From positions 186,001-250,000 of the forward strand of contig NZ_JAOEGB010000006.1 of the NCBI RefSeq assembly GCF_025420585.1: DNA of 64,000 nucleotides, written 5' to 3'. This DNA is from Planotetraspora sp. A-T 1434. Its GTDB lineage: Bacteria > Actinomycetota > Actinomycetes > Streptosporangiales > Streptosporangiaceae. The translations under genes were made by a program, and so were the position numbers. Shown here one piece after another: positions 35,184 to 45,026 of the stretch. Under the pieces are notes generated by a model. That model ran no database searches and was not told the origin of the DNA. It was given only the letters and a program-made list of their open reading frames with translations. Every line of letters begins with the position of its first letter. Within the stretch, counting starts at the first letter, position 1.

Positions 35184-35858
35184 TCACTTGACCGTCACCA
35201 CGCCGGGTGAGCTGACGTCGTAGCTGGTCGCGGGCTTGCCGAGGACGGCCAGGAGGAGCCGGCCCTTCTCCGCGGCGCGCCGCGCGTCGCCCCAGACGAC
35301 CGTGCGGCCGTCGGTGAGCGTGAGGGTCACCGACTTCGGGGACGGCGCCCGGACCTCCCGGACGCGGCGCAGCACGTCCTCCGGAAGGCGGCTCAGCACG
35401 GTGAGCGCCGACCCGGTGGCCGGGTCCTCCGCCGCGAAACGCTGGACCCGCAGCACGGGCAGCCGGGGCGGGACCACGGCCACCTCCCGCAGGGCCACTC
35501 CGAAGCGGTCCACGACCACCGACCTTCCGCGGCCCAGCGGCACGGCGGCGACCGGCGTGCGCTCCACCACGGTCACCCGCACCGTGCCCGGCCAGCTCCG
35601 CTCCACGCGGGCCGACTCGACCTCCCGGACGGCTTCCACCCGCTGCTCCACCGCGTCCAGGTCGACGGTGGCCAGCGGCGTGCCGGTCCGCACTCCGGCG
35701 GCCAGGCGGAGCTGCTCGGCCGGCACCACGGTGTTCCCCGTGATCTCGACCACCCGCACGCCCAGAACCGGCGAGAAGAACACCACCCAGGTCGCGGCGC
35801 CCACCACCCCGCCCGACAGCAGGGTGGCGATCGCCGCACGCCGGACGGCGGGCCTCAC
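35184..35858 (-). CDS. ftsQ: Cell division protein FtsQ
   Basis: 224 residues. A short basic cytoplasmic tail, one membrane span (~8-30), a POTRA domain (VRVVEITGNTVVPAEQLRLAAGV, ~38-105) and the FtsQ beta domain. FtsQ links FtsL to the septal synthase. The GTG at 35858 overlaps the murC stop as GTGA. The frame stays open further upstream inside murC, but the overlap and coupling favour the shorter protein, whose cytoplasmic tail is only ~8 residues. Confidence 0.9.
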   Translation of the reverse strand: MRPAVRRAAIATLLSGGVVGAATWVVFFSPVLGVRVVEITGNTVVPAEQLRLAAGVRTGTPLATVDLDAVEQRVEAVREVESARVERSWPGTVRVTVVERTPVAAVPLGRGRSVVVDRFGVALREVAVVPPRLPVLRVQRFAAEDPATGSALTVLSRLPEDVLRRVREVRAPSPKSVTLTLTDGRTVVWGDARRAAEKGRLLLAVLGKPATSYDVSSPGVVTVK

Positions 35859-37252
35859 CGGGCGGCCAGCTCCGCGACGATGCGGGGGCCCAGCTCGGTG
35901 ATGTCTCCCGCGCCCATTGTGAGGACGATGTCTCCCGGGCGGGCCCGGTCGGCGACCAGCGGAGGCACCGAAGCGCCGTCGGGGACGTATGCGACGCACT
36001 CTGACGGCAGCGGCACCTTCCCCGCGACGAGCGCGCCCGAGACTCCGGGCTCCGGATCCTCCCTGGCGCCGTACACGTCGAGGACGATCGCCTCGTCGGC
36101 CAGGCCGAGGGCCGCGCCGAACTCCGCGGCGAAGAACCGGGTGCGCGAGTAGAGATGCGGCTGGAACACCGCGATCACCCGCCCGCCGCCGGAGACCACG
36201 TCACGGGCGGCGCGCAGGTCGGCCGCCAGCTCCGTCGGGTGGTGGGCGTAGCTGTCGTACACCGACACGCCGCCCGCCTCACCCTTGGCCTCGAACCGCC
36301 GCTTGGCCCCGGTGAACGCGGCCAGGCCCTCCCTGACCTCCTCGAACGGCAGGCCGAGCTCCATCGCCACGGCGACCACCGCGGTGGCGTTGAGCGCGTT
36401 GTGCCGCCCCGGGACGACCAGCCGGACGCTGCCGTGCCCGGCCACGGTGAACTCGACGCCGAGCCCGCGCGGGACGACGTCGGCGGTACGGAAGTCGGCG
36501 TCGGCGGCCTCGCCGTACGTGACGACCTTGAGGCCGCGGGCCCGCGCGATGGGCCCGAGGGCCGCCGCGCCGGGATCGTCGGCGCAGAGCACGAGCACCG
36601 AGCCGATCCGCTCGACGAAGCGGGCGAAGCTGTCGTGGACGGCCTGCGGGTCGCCGTAGTTGTCCAGGTGGTCGGCCTCGACGTTGGTGACGACCGCGAT
36701 GCGCGGCGCCAGCATGAGGAACGACCCGTCACTCTCGTCCGCCTCGGCCACGAAGACGTCGCCCGCGCCCTCGTCCGCGCCGAGGCCCGTCGTGACGAGC
36801 TGGCCGCCGACGCAGTACGACGGGTCGGCGCCGCACTTCTGCAGCGTGACGGTGAGCATCGAGGTGGTCGTGGTCTTGCCGTGGGTGCCCGCGACCGCGA
36901 TGCCGTTCCGGCCGGCCATCACGGCGGCGAGGGCGGCGGCCCGCGGGATGACCCGGAGGTTCTGCCGCAGGGCCTCCCCCAGCTCCGGGTTGGAGTCGCG
37001 GATCGCGGTGGAGACGACGACCGTGTTGACGTCCTTGATGTGGGAGGCGGCGTGGCCCACGTGCACGGTGGCGCCGAGGTCGCGCAGCTCGCTCAGCATC
37101 TCGGAGGTGCGCGCGTCGCTGCCCGACACGGGCACGCCACGCTTCAGGAGGATCCGGGCGATCCCGGACATGCCGGCACCACCGATGCCGATGAAGTGCA
37201 CCCGGCCCAGTTCCCCCGCCGGGATGGGCTCCACGAGCTTCACAAGACTCAT
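35855..37252 (-). CDS. murC: UDP-N-acetylmuramate-L-alanine ligase
   Basis: 465 residues. A Mur ligase with N-terminal UDP-binding motif [18 protein letters not shown] loop GTHGKTTT, the central EADESDGSF and the C-terminal [10 protein letters not shown] typical of MurC. It adds L-Ala to UDP-MurNAc. ATG start overlapping the murG stop as ATGA, and its stop overlaps the ftsQ start. Confidence 0.96.
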   Translation of the reverse strand: MSLVKLVEPIPAGELGRVHFIGIGGAGMSGIARILLKRGVPVSGSDARTSEMLSELRDLGATVHVGHAASHIKDVNTVVVSTAIRDSNPELGEALRQNLRVIPRAAALAAVMAGRNGIAVAGTHGKTTTTSMLTVTLQKCGADPSYCVGGQLVTTGLGADEGAGDVFVAEADESDGSFLMLAPRIAVVTNVEADHLDNYGDPQAVHDSFARFVERIGSVLVLCADDPGAAALGPIARARGLKVVTYGEAADADFRTADVVPRGLGVEFTVAGHGSVRLVVPGRHNALNATAVVAVAMELGLPFEEVREGLAAFTGAKRRFEAKGEAGGVSVYDSYAHHPTELAADLRAARDVVSGGGRVIAVFQPHLYSRTRFFAAEFGAALGLADEAIVLDVYGAREDPEPGVSGALVAGKVPLPSECVAYVPDGASVPPLVADRARPGDIVLTMGAGDITELGPRIVAELAAR

Positions 37253-38328
37253 CGCGAGGCGATCTCCAAAACCTTGCGGGCGAGCGTCACGTCGGCGTCC
37301 TTGCGGCCCAGCCGGGAGGCGGCCTCGGACATCGCGACGACCCGCTCGGGGTCGTTCAGGATCGGCAGCAGCACCTCGACGATCCAGGCCGCGGACAGGT
37401 CCGCGTCGTCGACCATCAGGCCGCCCCCGGCCTGCACGATGGGCTGGGCGTTGAGCCGCTGCTCCCCGTTGCCGTGCGGCAGCGGCACGTACGCCGCGGG
37501 CAGGCCGACGGCGGTGAGCTCCGCGCAGGTCATCGCGCCGCTGCGGCACAGCACCAGGTCGGCCGAGGCGTAGGCGAGGTCCATGCGGTCGACGTACGGA
37601 AGGATCACGTACTGCGGGTCGCCGGGCGGCGGCTCCTGCTCGACCGTGTTCTTCGGCCCGATCACGTGGAGCACCTGGATGCCGGCCGCCCGCAGATAAG
37701 GCGCGGCGTCGAGGGCCGCCTGGTTGATCGAGCGGGCGCCCTGCGAGCCGCCGAAGACGAGCAGCGTCGGCCGGTCGGACTCCAGCCCGAAGTAGGACCT
37801 CGCCTTGTCCCCCAGGGACAGGCGGTCCATCATCGAGACCTCGCGGCGCAGCGGAATCCCGACGTACTGCGCGTTGGGCAGCGACGCGTCCGGGTGGCCG
37901 GTGAAGACGTGGTCGGTGAGCCGGGCGCCGAGCCGGTTGGCCAGGCCGGGCCGCGGGTTGGCCTCGTGGACCACGATCGGCACGCCGCGCCGCCGCGCCG
38001 CCAGGTAACCCGGCGTCGCGACGTAGCCGCCGAACCCGACGAGGACGTCGGCCTGGACCCGGTCGAGGATCCCGGCCGCCGCGTTGATCGCCCCGGCGAG
38101 CCTTCCCGGCACCGCCAGCAACTGGGGGGTGAGAGCCCGGGGCAGCGGCACGGCGGGCACCAGGGCCAGCTCGTAGCCGCGGGCGGGCACGAGCCGGGTC
38201 TCCAGGCCCCGCTCGGTGCCGAGGCAGGTGATCCCGATCGCGGGGTCCTGCTGGCGAAGCGCATCGGCCAGCGCGAGCGCCGGCTCAATATGGCCGGCCG
38301 TCCCGCCGCCGGCGAGGACCACCCTCAT
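37249..38328 (-). CDS. murG: UDP-GlcNAc:lipid I N-acetylglucosaminyltransferase
   Basis: 359 residues, GT28. The N-terminal glycine-rich loop [15 protein letters not shown], the central [15 protein letters not shown], and [11 protein letters not shown] with the C-terminal [30 protein letters not shown], of which the last is split by nature into acceptor and donor residues. It makes lipid II on the inner membrane face. It overlaps murC and follows ftsW by 18 bases. Confidence 0.96.
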   Translation of the reverse strand: MRVVLAGGGTAGHIEPALALADALRQQDPAIGITCLGTERGLETRLVPARGYELALVPAVPLPRALTPQLLAVPGRLAGAINAAAGILDRVQADVLVGFGGYVATPGYLAARRRGVPIVVHEANPRPGLANRLGARLTDHVFTGHPDASLPNAQYVGIPLRREVSMMDRLSLGDKARSYFGLESDRPTLLVFGGSQGARSINQAALDAAPYLRAAGIQVLHVIGPKNTVEQEPPPGDPQYVILPYVDRMDLAYASADLVLCRSGAMTCAELTAVGLPAAYVPLPHGNGEQRLNAQPIVQAGGGLMVDDADLSAAWIVEVLLPILNDPERVVAMSEAASRLGRKDADVTLARKVLEIASR

Positions 38329-38346
38329 GTCACTCCCTGTTCCGTG

Positions 38347-39609
38347 TCATCGCCTCGGGCGGCCACCCAGGCCAAGCCAGCTTAGAGCCCTGGCGGCGGG
38401 CCCGGGTCCACGGGCGGCCAGGGCCTCGGCCGCGCCGGGCTCCCGTTTGGCGAAAGACAACAACATGCCAAGCGCGGCGAGGGTCGGCAACAGGGCCGAT
38501 CCTCCGTAGGACACCAGGGGCAGCGGGATGCCGGTGATCGGGAAGACGCCGATGACGGCGCCGATGTTGACGATCGCCTGCCCGGCGATCCACGCGACCG
38601 CCGCTGCGGATGAAAGCCGGATGAACGGGTCGTCGACCCGGGAGGCGATGCGCAGCCCGGCGTACCCGAACAGGCCGAACAGCGCCACGACGACGAGGGT
38701 GCCCATCAGGCCCAGCTCCTCGCCGAGGATCGAGAAGATGAAGTCGCTCTCCGCGTGGGGCAGCCAGTTCCACTTCTGCCGGCTGCTGCCGAGGCCCAGG
38801 CCGAACCAGCCGCCCGAGCCCATCGCGATCTGCCCCTGCGCCGCCTGCCACCCGGCGCCGTGCACGTCCTTCCAGGGATCCCAGAAATCCGTCAGGCGGG
38901 CCACCCGGTACGGCTCGACCATGATCATGATGACCGTGGCCAGCACGAGCAGCAGGAGTATCCCCCCGAACAGCCGCACGGGCGCGCCGACCACCCACAG
39001 GAGCGCCAGGAAGATCAGCATCAGCACGAGGGTGGTGCCGAGGTCGCGGCCGAGCATGACGAGGACGGCGATGAGGGCCGTCCCAGGCATGAGCGGGATC
39101 AGCAGGTGCCGCCACTCGATCCGGCCGCCCCGCGCCTTCCTGGCGAGCAGGTCGGCCCCCCACAGCACCAGGCCGAGCTTCGCCGGCTCCGACGGCTGGA
39201 AGGAGAACGGCCCGATCGCGATCCATCGCTGGGCGCCCAGCAACTCCTGGCCGATGAAGATGACCATCAGGAGGCCGAGGATCGAGATGCCCATCAGCGG
39301 ATATCCGGCGAGCCGGAAGAACCGCTGCGGCATGCGGGAGCAGACCCACATCAGTGGGAGGCCGATGGCGACCGACATCGACTGCTTGAGGAACCAGTAG
39401 AACGGGTTCCCGGTCTTCTGCAGCGCCTCGATGCTGGAGGCGGACAGCACCATCATCAGGCCGAGGGTCAGCAGCAGGGCGCTGCACCCCAGCACCAGGT
39501 AGTACGACGTCAGCGGGCGGCCCAGCAGCTCGCGGAGCGCCCCGAGCTGGGTGCGGCTCCAGCCCGGCGCGGTCTCCTCCGCCTGCTGCGCCGTTTGCTG
39601 GGCGGTCAC
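38347..39609 (-). CDS. ftsW: Septal peptidoglycan glycosyltransferase FtsW
   Basis: 420 residues of the SEDS family with ten likely membrane spans. Motifs include GAQRWIAIGPFSFQPSE, the invariant loop residue region LGRDLGTTLVLM, WNWLPHAESDFIFSILGEELG and PLPLVSYGGSA. FtsW polymerises lipid II together with FtsI. GTG at 39609 overlaps the murD stop (GTGA). Confidence 0.96.
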   Translation of the reverse strand: MTAQQTAQQAEETAPGWSRTQLGALRELLGRPLTSYYLVLGCSALLLTLGLMMVLSASSIEALQKTGNPFYWFLKQSMSVAIGLPLMWVCSRMPQRFFRLAGYPLMGISILGLLMVIFIGQELLGAQRWIAIGPFSFQPSEPAKLGLVLWGADLLARKARGGRIEWRHLLIPLMPGTALIAVLVMLGRDLGTTLVLMLIFLALLWVVGAPVRLFGGILLLLVLATVIMIMVEPYRVARLTDFWDPWKDVHGAGWQAAQGQIAMGSGGWFGLGLGSSRQKWNWLPHAESDFIFSILGEELGLMGTLVVVALFGLFGYAGLRIASRVDDPFIRLSSAAAVAWIAGQAIVNIGAVIGVFPITGIPLPLVSYGGSALLPTLAALGMLLSFAKREPGAAEALAARGPGPAARALSWLGLGGRPRR

Positions 39610-40982
39610 CGCTCCGCCAGGCGGTGCACGGCTCGCGCGAAGGCCTCCCCACGGGCTCCATAACTGGCGAACATGTCCAGCGACGCTCCGGCGGGGGCCA
39701 GCAGCACGGTGTCCCCCGGGGAGGCGAGCCGGGCGGCTTCGGTGACGACACGGTCCATCACCCCAGTGTCTTGCCCCGGGACGTCCACCACCGGGACATC
39801 CGGGGCGTGTCGCGCCAGAGCCTCGCGGATTCGCTCGCGGTCGGCCCCGAGAACCACCGCTCCCCGCAGGCGCGGCGCGGCCTGCCGTACGAGGTCGCCG
39901 ACGTCGGCGCCCTTGAGCTGGCCGCCCGCGACCCACACGATCGACCGGTAGGCGGCGAGGGAGGCCGCGGCGGCGTGCGGGTTGGTCGCCTTGGAGTCGT
40001 CCACGTAGTCGACGCCGCCGACCGTCGCCACGTGGGCGATCCGGTGCGGGTCGGGGACGAACTCCGCGAGGCCGCGCCGTACCGCGTCCGCGGGCACGCC
40101 GTAGGCGCGGGCGAGCGCCGCGGCGGCGAGCGCGTTGGCGACGTTGTGCGGCGCGAACGGCCTGACGTCCGCCAGGCAGGCCAGCTCCTCCGCCTCGTTG
40201 GCCGGGTCGGCCACGAAGGCCCGGTCCACCAGAAGGTCCTCGACGAGGCCGAGCTGTCCCGGCCGCGGCGAGCCCAGCGTGAAGCCGGCCCGCCGGCCTC
40301 CGTCGGCGTACGGCTCGGCCAGCCTGGTGGACCACTCGTCGTCGGCGTTGTAGACGACCACGCCGGCGTTCTCGAAGATCCGGGCCTTGGCCGCGGCGTA
40401 GTCCTCGAAGGAGCCGTGCCAGTCGATGTGGTCGGGCGCGACGTTCAGCACCGCCGCCGCGAGGGGGGCGAGGCTGGACGACCAGTGGAGCTGGAAGCTC
40501 GACAGCTCCACGGCCAGCACGTCGTACGGCTCGCGGACCGCCTCGACGATCGGGACGCCGACGTTGCCCACGGCGATGGCCCGTTTCCCGGCCGCCGTGA
40601 GGATGGAGGTCAGCATCCGCACGGCGGTGGTCTTGCCGTTCGTGCCGGTGAGGGTGAGCCATGGGGCGGCGGAGCCGTCCGACGCGCGGAGGTGCCAGGC
40701 CAGCTCGACCTCGCCGATCACCGGGATGCCCGCGCGGGCGGCGGCGACCAGCAGCGGATGGTCGGGCCGCCACCCCGGCGAGGTGATGACGAGCGAGGTC
40801 CCCTCGGGGAGGACCGGCTCGCCGAAGCGCACCTCGATCCCGGACGCGGCCAGCTCGGCGGCGACTGCCCGCTGCCGCTCGCCGTCGCCCGACTCGAGGA
40901 CGATGACCCGCTCGCCGCTTCCGGCGAGCCCTCGGGCGGCGGCCGTGCCGGAGACGCCGAGCCCGGCGACGACGACGCTCAC
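39606..40982 (-). CDS. murD: UDP-N-acetylmuramoyl-L-alanine:D-glutamate ligase
   Basis: 458 residues from the GTG at 40982, which overlaps the mraY stop as GTGA; an ATG at 40997 (MDAQAV) is an alternative. Mur ligase motifs: [19 protein letters not shown] in [23 protein letters not shown] and [13 protein letters not shown]. It adds D-Glu to UDP-MurNAc-L-Ala. Confidence 0.95.
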   Translation of the reverse strand: MSVVVAGLGVSGTAAARGLAGSGERVIVLESGDGERQRAVAAELAASGIEVRFGEPVLPEGTSLVITSPGWRPDHPLLVAAARAGIPVIGEVELAWHLRASDGSAAPWLTLTGTNGKTTAVRMLTSILTAAGKRAIAVGNVGVPIVEAVREPYDVLAVELSSFQLHWSSSLAPLAAAVLNVAPDHIDWHGSFEDYAAAKARIFENAGVVVYNADDEWSTRLAEPYADGGRRAGFTLGSPRPGQLGLVEDLLVDRAFVADPANEAEELACLADVRPFAPHNVANALAAAALARAYGVPADAVRRGLAEFVPDPHRIAHVATVGGVDYVDDSKATNPHAAAASLAAYRSIVWVAGGQLKGADVGDLVRQAAPRLRGAVVLGADRERIREALARHAPDVPVVDVPGQDTGVMDRVVTEAARLASPGDTVLLAPAGASLDMFASYGARGEAFARAVHRLAER

Positions 40983-42052
40983 TGCTTGGGCATCCATTCC
41001 AGGTAGAACAGGCCGAGACCGGCGGCGACGCACATCGCGGCGATCAGCCAGAAGCGGACGACGATCGTCGTCTCGGCCCAGCCCGACAGCTCGAAGTGGT
41101 GCTGCAGCGGGGCCATCCGGAAGACCCGTTTCCTGGTCATCTTGAAGAAGCCGACCTGGATGATCACCGACATCGTGATGATGGTGAACAGGCCGCCCAG
41201 GATGACCAGCAGGAGCTGCGTGCGGGTGGTGATCGCCAGGCCCGCGATGACGCCGCCGAGCGCGAGCGAGCCCGTGTCACCCATGAAGATCTTGGCGGGC
41301 GGGGCGTTCCACCACAGGAAGCCGAGGGTCGCCCCGAGCACCGCCGCCGCGACCACGGCCAGGTCGAGCGGGTCGCGCACCGAGTAGCAGTTGGGCCCGA
41401 GCGCGGCCGTGCAGCTGTTGCGGAGCTGCCAGTTGCCGATCAGCACGTACGCCGCGAGGACGAGGCAGGTCGCCCCCGACGCCAGGCCGTCGAGGCCGTC
41501 GGTCAGGTTCACCGCGTTGGAGAAGCCGACGATGATGAACAGCACCCAGATCGTGAAGCCCAGCAGGCCGATGGGCGGCCCGAAGTCGCGCAGGAACGAC
41601 AGGCTCTTCTCGGCCGGCGTGAGGTCGTATCCGTTCGGGAACTGGACGGCCAGCACCGCGAAGATCGCTCCGACGACGAGCTGGCCGCCCGCCTTGGCGC
41701 CGCTGCGCAGGCCGAGGCTGCGCTGCTTGTAGATCTTGATGAAGTCGTCGAGGAAGCCGACCAGGCCGAGCCCGGTCATGAGGAACAGCACGAGCAGCCC
41801 GGACGCCGTGGGCGTGTCCCCGGTCGACGACAGCATGCTCGTCAGGTGGGCCGTGAAATATCCGATGAGCGCCGCGATCACGATCACGGTGCCGCCCATC
41901 GTGGGCGTGCCCTTCTTGTCGTAGTGCCCGGACGGGCCCTCCTCGCGGATGTTCTGGCCGTATCCGCGTCGCGCGAACAGGCGGATCGCGAGCGGCGTGC
42001 CGACCATCGAGAGCAGCAGCGACACCGCGGCCGCGATGAGGATGTTCCTCAC
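40979..42052 (-). CDS. mraY: Phospho-MurNAc-pentapeptide transferase
   Basis: 357 residues, about ten membrane spans. The catalytic signatures are present: KKGTPTMGG near residue 47, [10 protein letters not shown] with the Asp pair at ~103-104, and [10 protein letters not shown]; the C-terminal [13 protein letters not shown] is a typical MraY ending. It makes lipid I. GTG start overlaps the murF stop as GTGA. Confidence 0.96.
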   Translation of the reverse strand: MRNILIAAAVSLLLSMVGTPLAIRLFARRGYGQNIREEGPSGHYDKKGTPTMGGTVIVIAALIGYFTAHLTSMLSSTGDTPTASGLLVLFLMTGLGLVGFLDDFIKIYKQRSLGLRSGAKAGGQLVVGAIFAVLAVQFPNGYDLTPAEKSLSFLRDFGPPIGLLGFTIWVLFIIVGFSNAVNLTDGLDGLASGATCLVLAAYVLIGNWQLRNSCTAALGPNCYSVRDPLDLAVVAAAVLGATLGFLWWNAPPAKIFMGDTGSLALGGVIAGLAITTRTQLLLVILGGLFTIITMSVIIQVGFFKMTRKRVFRMAPLQHHFELSGWAETTIVVRFWLIAAMCVAAGLGLFYLEWMPKQ

Positions 42053-43416
42053 CGGGCGTCACCTCCGAGGATCGCCTCGGCGACCCGCTCGAGCCCGGCC
42101 GCGCGCGGCCCCTTCACCAGCACCACGTCGCCCGGCGCCAGCCGTGCGGACAGCTCCGCCGTGGCGGCGGCCACGTCGGGGACGTGCAGCGCGCCGGGAG
42201 CACCGGCCAGGATGGGCCCGGCGTCCTCGCCCACGACGATCAGCGTCTCCAGCCCGGCGCCCGCGGCGAGCCGCCCGACGCCCTCGTTGAGCTCGGCGCT
42301 GCGGTCGCCCAGCTCGCGCAGCGCCGCGATCACAGCGAACCGCCGCCTGCCCTCCCCGATCCTCGCGAGGCTCGCCAAGGCGGCCCGCATCGAGTCGGGG
42401 TTGGCGTTGTACGCGTCGTTGATCACGGTGACGCCGTCGGCCCGGTCGGTGACCTCCATGCGCCAGCGGCTGCGGGGCTCGGCCTCCGACAGCTCCTGGG
42501 CGATCGTCGCCACCGGCAGGCCCAGCTCGTAGGCCGCGGCCGCCGCGGCGAGCGCGTTCTCGACCGCGTGCGCGCCGTGGAGGCGGAGCCGCACGGGGGC
42601 CGCGCCGGACGGCGTGCGCAGCGTGAACGACGCCCGGCCGCGCTCGTCGAGTGTCTCGCCGGTGGCCCGGACGTGCGCCTCCGGCGACCGCCCGAAGTAG
42701 GTCACCCTCGCGCCGGTACGGCCGGCCATCGCCCTGACGAGAGGGTCGTCGATGTTGAGCACGGCCACGCCGTCGTCCGGCAGCGCCTCGACCAGCTCGC
42801 CCTTGGCCTGGGCGATCGCCTCCTTGCCGCCGAAGACGCCGAGGTGCGCGGTGCCCACGTTGAGCACCACCCCGATGCGCGGCGGGGCGATCCGGGCCAG
42901 GTAGGCGATGTGGCCCACGTTCCTCGCGCTGAGCTCCAGGACCATGAACCGGGTGGCCTCGTCGGCCTTGAGGACGGTCAGCGGATGGCCGATCTCGTTG
43001 TTGTACGAGCCGACCGGCGCGACTGTGGGGCCGATGCGCGCGGCGAGCCTCGCCAGCAGGTCCTTGGTCGTGGTCTTCCCGGCGGAGCCGGTCACCCCCA
43101 CGACGGTCACGGCGGGCAACTCGGACACGACGGCCGTGGCGAGATCGGCCAGGGCGGCCAGCACGTCACCCACGATGACCGCGGGCGCCTCGACCGGGCG
43201 GGAGGCGAGGACGGCGGTCGCCCCCGCCGCGCAGGCCTGCTCGGCGAAGTCGTGCCCGTCGGCGCGCCCGCCCTTGATCGCCACGAACAGCGATCCCGGC
43301 TCGGCGGCCCGCGAGTCGATCACGACGGGGCCGCGGACCACGGCCCGGGGGTCGGCCATACCGGTCAGGGCACCGGAGGTGATCTCGGCGACCCGCGCCA
43401 GCGGCAACGGGATCAT
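42049..43416 (-). CDS. murF: UDP-MurNAc-tripeptide:D-Ala-D-Ala ligase
   Basis: 455 residues. ATP loop [20 protein letters not shown] (MurF signature), NVGTAHLG and [16 protein letters not shown], which is also diagnostic of MurF. The start overlaps the murE stop as ATGA. Confidence 0.96.
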   Translation of the reverse strand: MIPLPLARVAEITSGALTGMADPRAVVRGPVVIDSRAAEPGSLFVAIKGGRADGHDFAEQACAAGATAVLASRPVEAPAVIVGDVLAALADLATAVVSELPAVTVVGVTGSAGKTTTKDLLARLAARIGPTVAPVGSYNNEIGHPLTVLKADEATRFMVLELSARNVGHIAYLARIAPPRIGVVLNVGTAHLGVFGGKEAIAQAKGELVEALPDDGVAVLNIDDPLVRAMAGRTGARVTYFGRSPEAHVRATGETLDERGRASFTLRTPSGAAPVRLRLHGAHAVENALAAAAAAYELGLPVATIAQELSEAEPRSRWRMEVTDRADGVTVINDAYNANPDSMRAALASLARIGEGRRRFAVIAALRELGDRSAELNEGVGRLAAGAGLETLIVVGEDAGPILAGAPGALHVPDVAAATAELSARLAPGDVVLVKGPRAAGLERVAEAILGGDAR

Positions 43417-45026
43417 GCGTCTTTCCTGCTCTCTTCTGTTCGTCTTCTAGACACGGCGTCCCCGGCGACCTGACGGTCGTCGAACGGGATGACCGCGCCC
43501 CCGGCGTACTGGCCCTGCTCGTGTCCCTTGCCGGCCACAACTACCACATCTCCGGGCGCGGCACCGGAGATCGCCAGAGCGATGGCGGCGGCGCGGTCGG
43601 GCTCCACGATGACGTGGGCCCGCTCGCCCTGGGGGACCGTCAGCGCGCCTTCCAGCATGGCGGCCAGGATGGCGAGCGGATCCTCGGTGCGGGGGTTGTC
43701 GCTGGTGAGAATCGCCACATCGGCGAGCCGGGCGGCCGCCGCGCCCATCATGGGCCGCTTGCCCCGGTCACGGTCACCGCCGCAGCCGAGCACGATCGTC
43801 AGCCGTCCCCGTGGTCCCGCCGGCGCGGAACCGTCGTCCAGCACCGCCCGCAGCGAGGTCAGGACCGACTCGACGGCGCCGGGCTTGTGGGCGTAGTCGA
43901 CGATCACCTGGTAGCCGTCGGTCCCCGGCACGCTTTCCATGCGTCCGGGCACCCCGGTGAACGTGGCGATGCCGTTCACCGCGGTCTGGAGGGGGATCCC
44001 GGTCTCCACCAGCGCGACGAGCGCGCCGAGGGTGTTGGCCACGTTGAACGGGCCGGGAAGGGCGACCGCGGCCTCGGCCTCGACCCCGCCGGGACCGACG
44101 ACGCGGAAGGCGCTGCCGCCGGCGCCGAGCCGCACGTCCTCCGCCCGCCACTCGGCCTCCGGGGACCCGGCGGCGGAGAACGTCGTGATCGGGATCTTGG
44201 CGATCCCGGTGAGCTCGCGGCCGTGGGGGTCGTCGATGTTGACGACGCCGAGCCGAGAGAACTCGGGGGTGAACAGCCTGGCCTTGGCGGCGAAGTAGTC
44301 GTCGAGGTCGCGGTGGAAGTCCAGATGGTCCTGCGACAGGTTCGTGAATATCGCGACATCGTAGAAGATCCCGTCCACGCGGCCGAGGGCCAGGGCGTGG
44401 CTGGAGACCTCCATCGCGGCGGCCGTGACGCCCTGCTCCCGCATCAGCGCGAACAGGCCCTGAAGGTCGTTCGCCTCCGGGGTGGTCAGCTCGGGGACGA
44501 ACCGCACGTCGCCCGCCCGGATCTCCACGCCGCCGACCAGGCCGGTGCGGTGGCCCGCCGCCCGCAGCCCCGCCTCCAGGAGGAACGTCGAGGTGGACTT
44601 GCCGCTGGTCCCCGTGACGCCGATGACCGTGATGCCGTCCGCGGGCCTGCCGTACACCCAGGCGGCGACCTGCCCGAGCAGCGCCCGCGGGTCGGGCACG
44701 ACGAGCACGGGCAGCCCCGTGGCCGTCGCGCGCTCGCGCCCCTCCTCGTCGGTGAGGATCGCCACCGCCCCCGCCGCCAGCGCGTCCCCGGAGAACTCCG
44801 CGCCGTGGGCGGCCTTCCCGGGCAGCGCCACGTAGAGGTCGCCGCGCCGGATCCGGCGCGAGTCGATGCTGAGGCCCGTCACGGCGCCGCGGGCCGCCCT
44901 GGCCCCGGGAGCGGAGGACGTGCCGAGAAGCGCCGCGAGGCCGGACAGCGGACGGGTGGGAGCGGCAGAAGGACGCACGGCGAGAGCGTACCGTCCCTCG
45001 TCACTCACCGGTGCGAAGGACGACAT
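43413..45026 (-). CDS. murE: UDP-MurNAc-L-Ala-D-Glu:meso-diaminopimelate ligase
   Basis: 537 residues if started at ATG 45026, which has AAGG 8 bases upstream and overlaps ftsI by 26 bases; GTG at 45008 is an alternative. Motifs are SIDSRRIRRGDLYVALPG, GVTGTSGKST and DHLDFH. DNPRTEDP decides the third amino acid: DNPR marks enzymes that add meso-DAP instead of lysine. The cell wall is therefore predicted to be DAP-type. Confidence 0.94.
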   Translation of the reverse strand: MSSFAPVSDEGRYALAVRPSAAPTRPLSGLAALLGTSSAPGARAARGAVTGLSIDSRRIRRGDLYVALPGKAAHGAEFSGDALAAGAVAILTDEEGRERATATGLPVLVVPDPRALLGQVAAWVYGRPADGITVIGVTGTSGKSTSTFLLEAGLRAAGHRTGLVGGVEIRAGDVRFVPELTTPEANDLQGLFALMREQGVTAAAMEVSSHALALGRVDGIFYDVAIFTNLSQDHLDFHRDLDDYFAAKARLFTPEFSRLGVVNIDDPHGRELTGIAKIPITTFSAAGSPEAEWRAEDVRLGAGGSAFRVVGPGGVEAEAAVALPGPFNVANTLGALVALVETGIPLQTAVNGIATFTGVPGRMESVPGTDGYQVIVDYAHKPGAVESVLTSLRAVLDDGSAPAGPRGRLTIVLGCGGDRDRGKRPMMGAAAARLADVAILTSDNPRTEDPLAILAAMLEGALTVPQGERAHVIVEPDRAAAIALAISGAAPGDVVVVAGKGHEQGQYAGGAVIPFDDRQVAGDAVSRRRTEESRKDA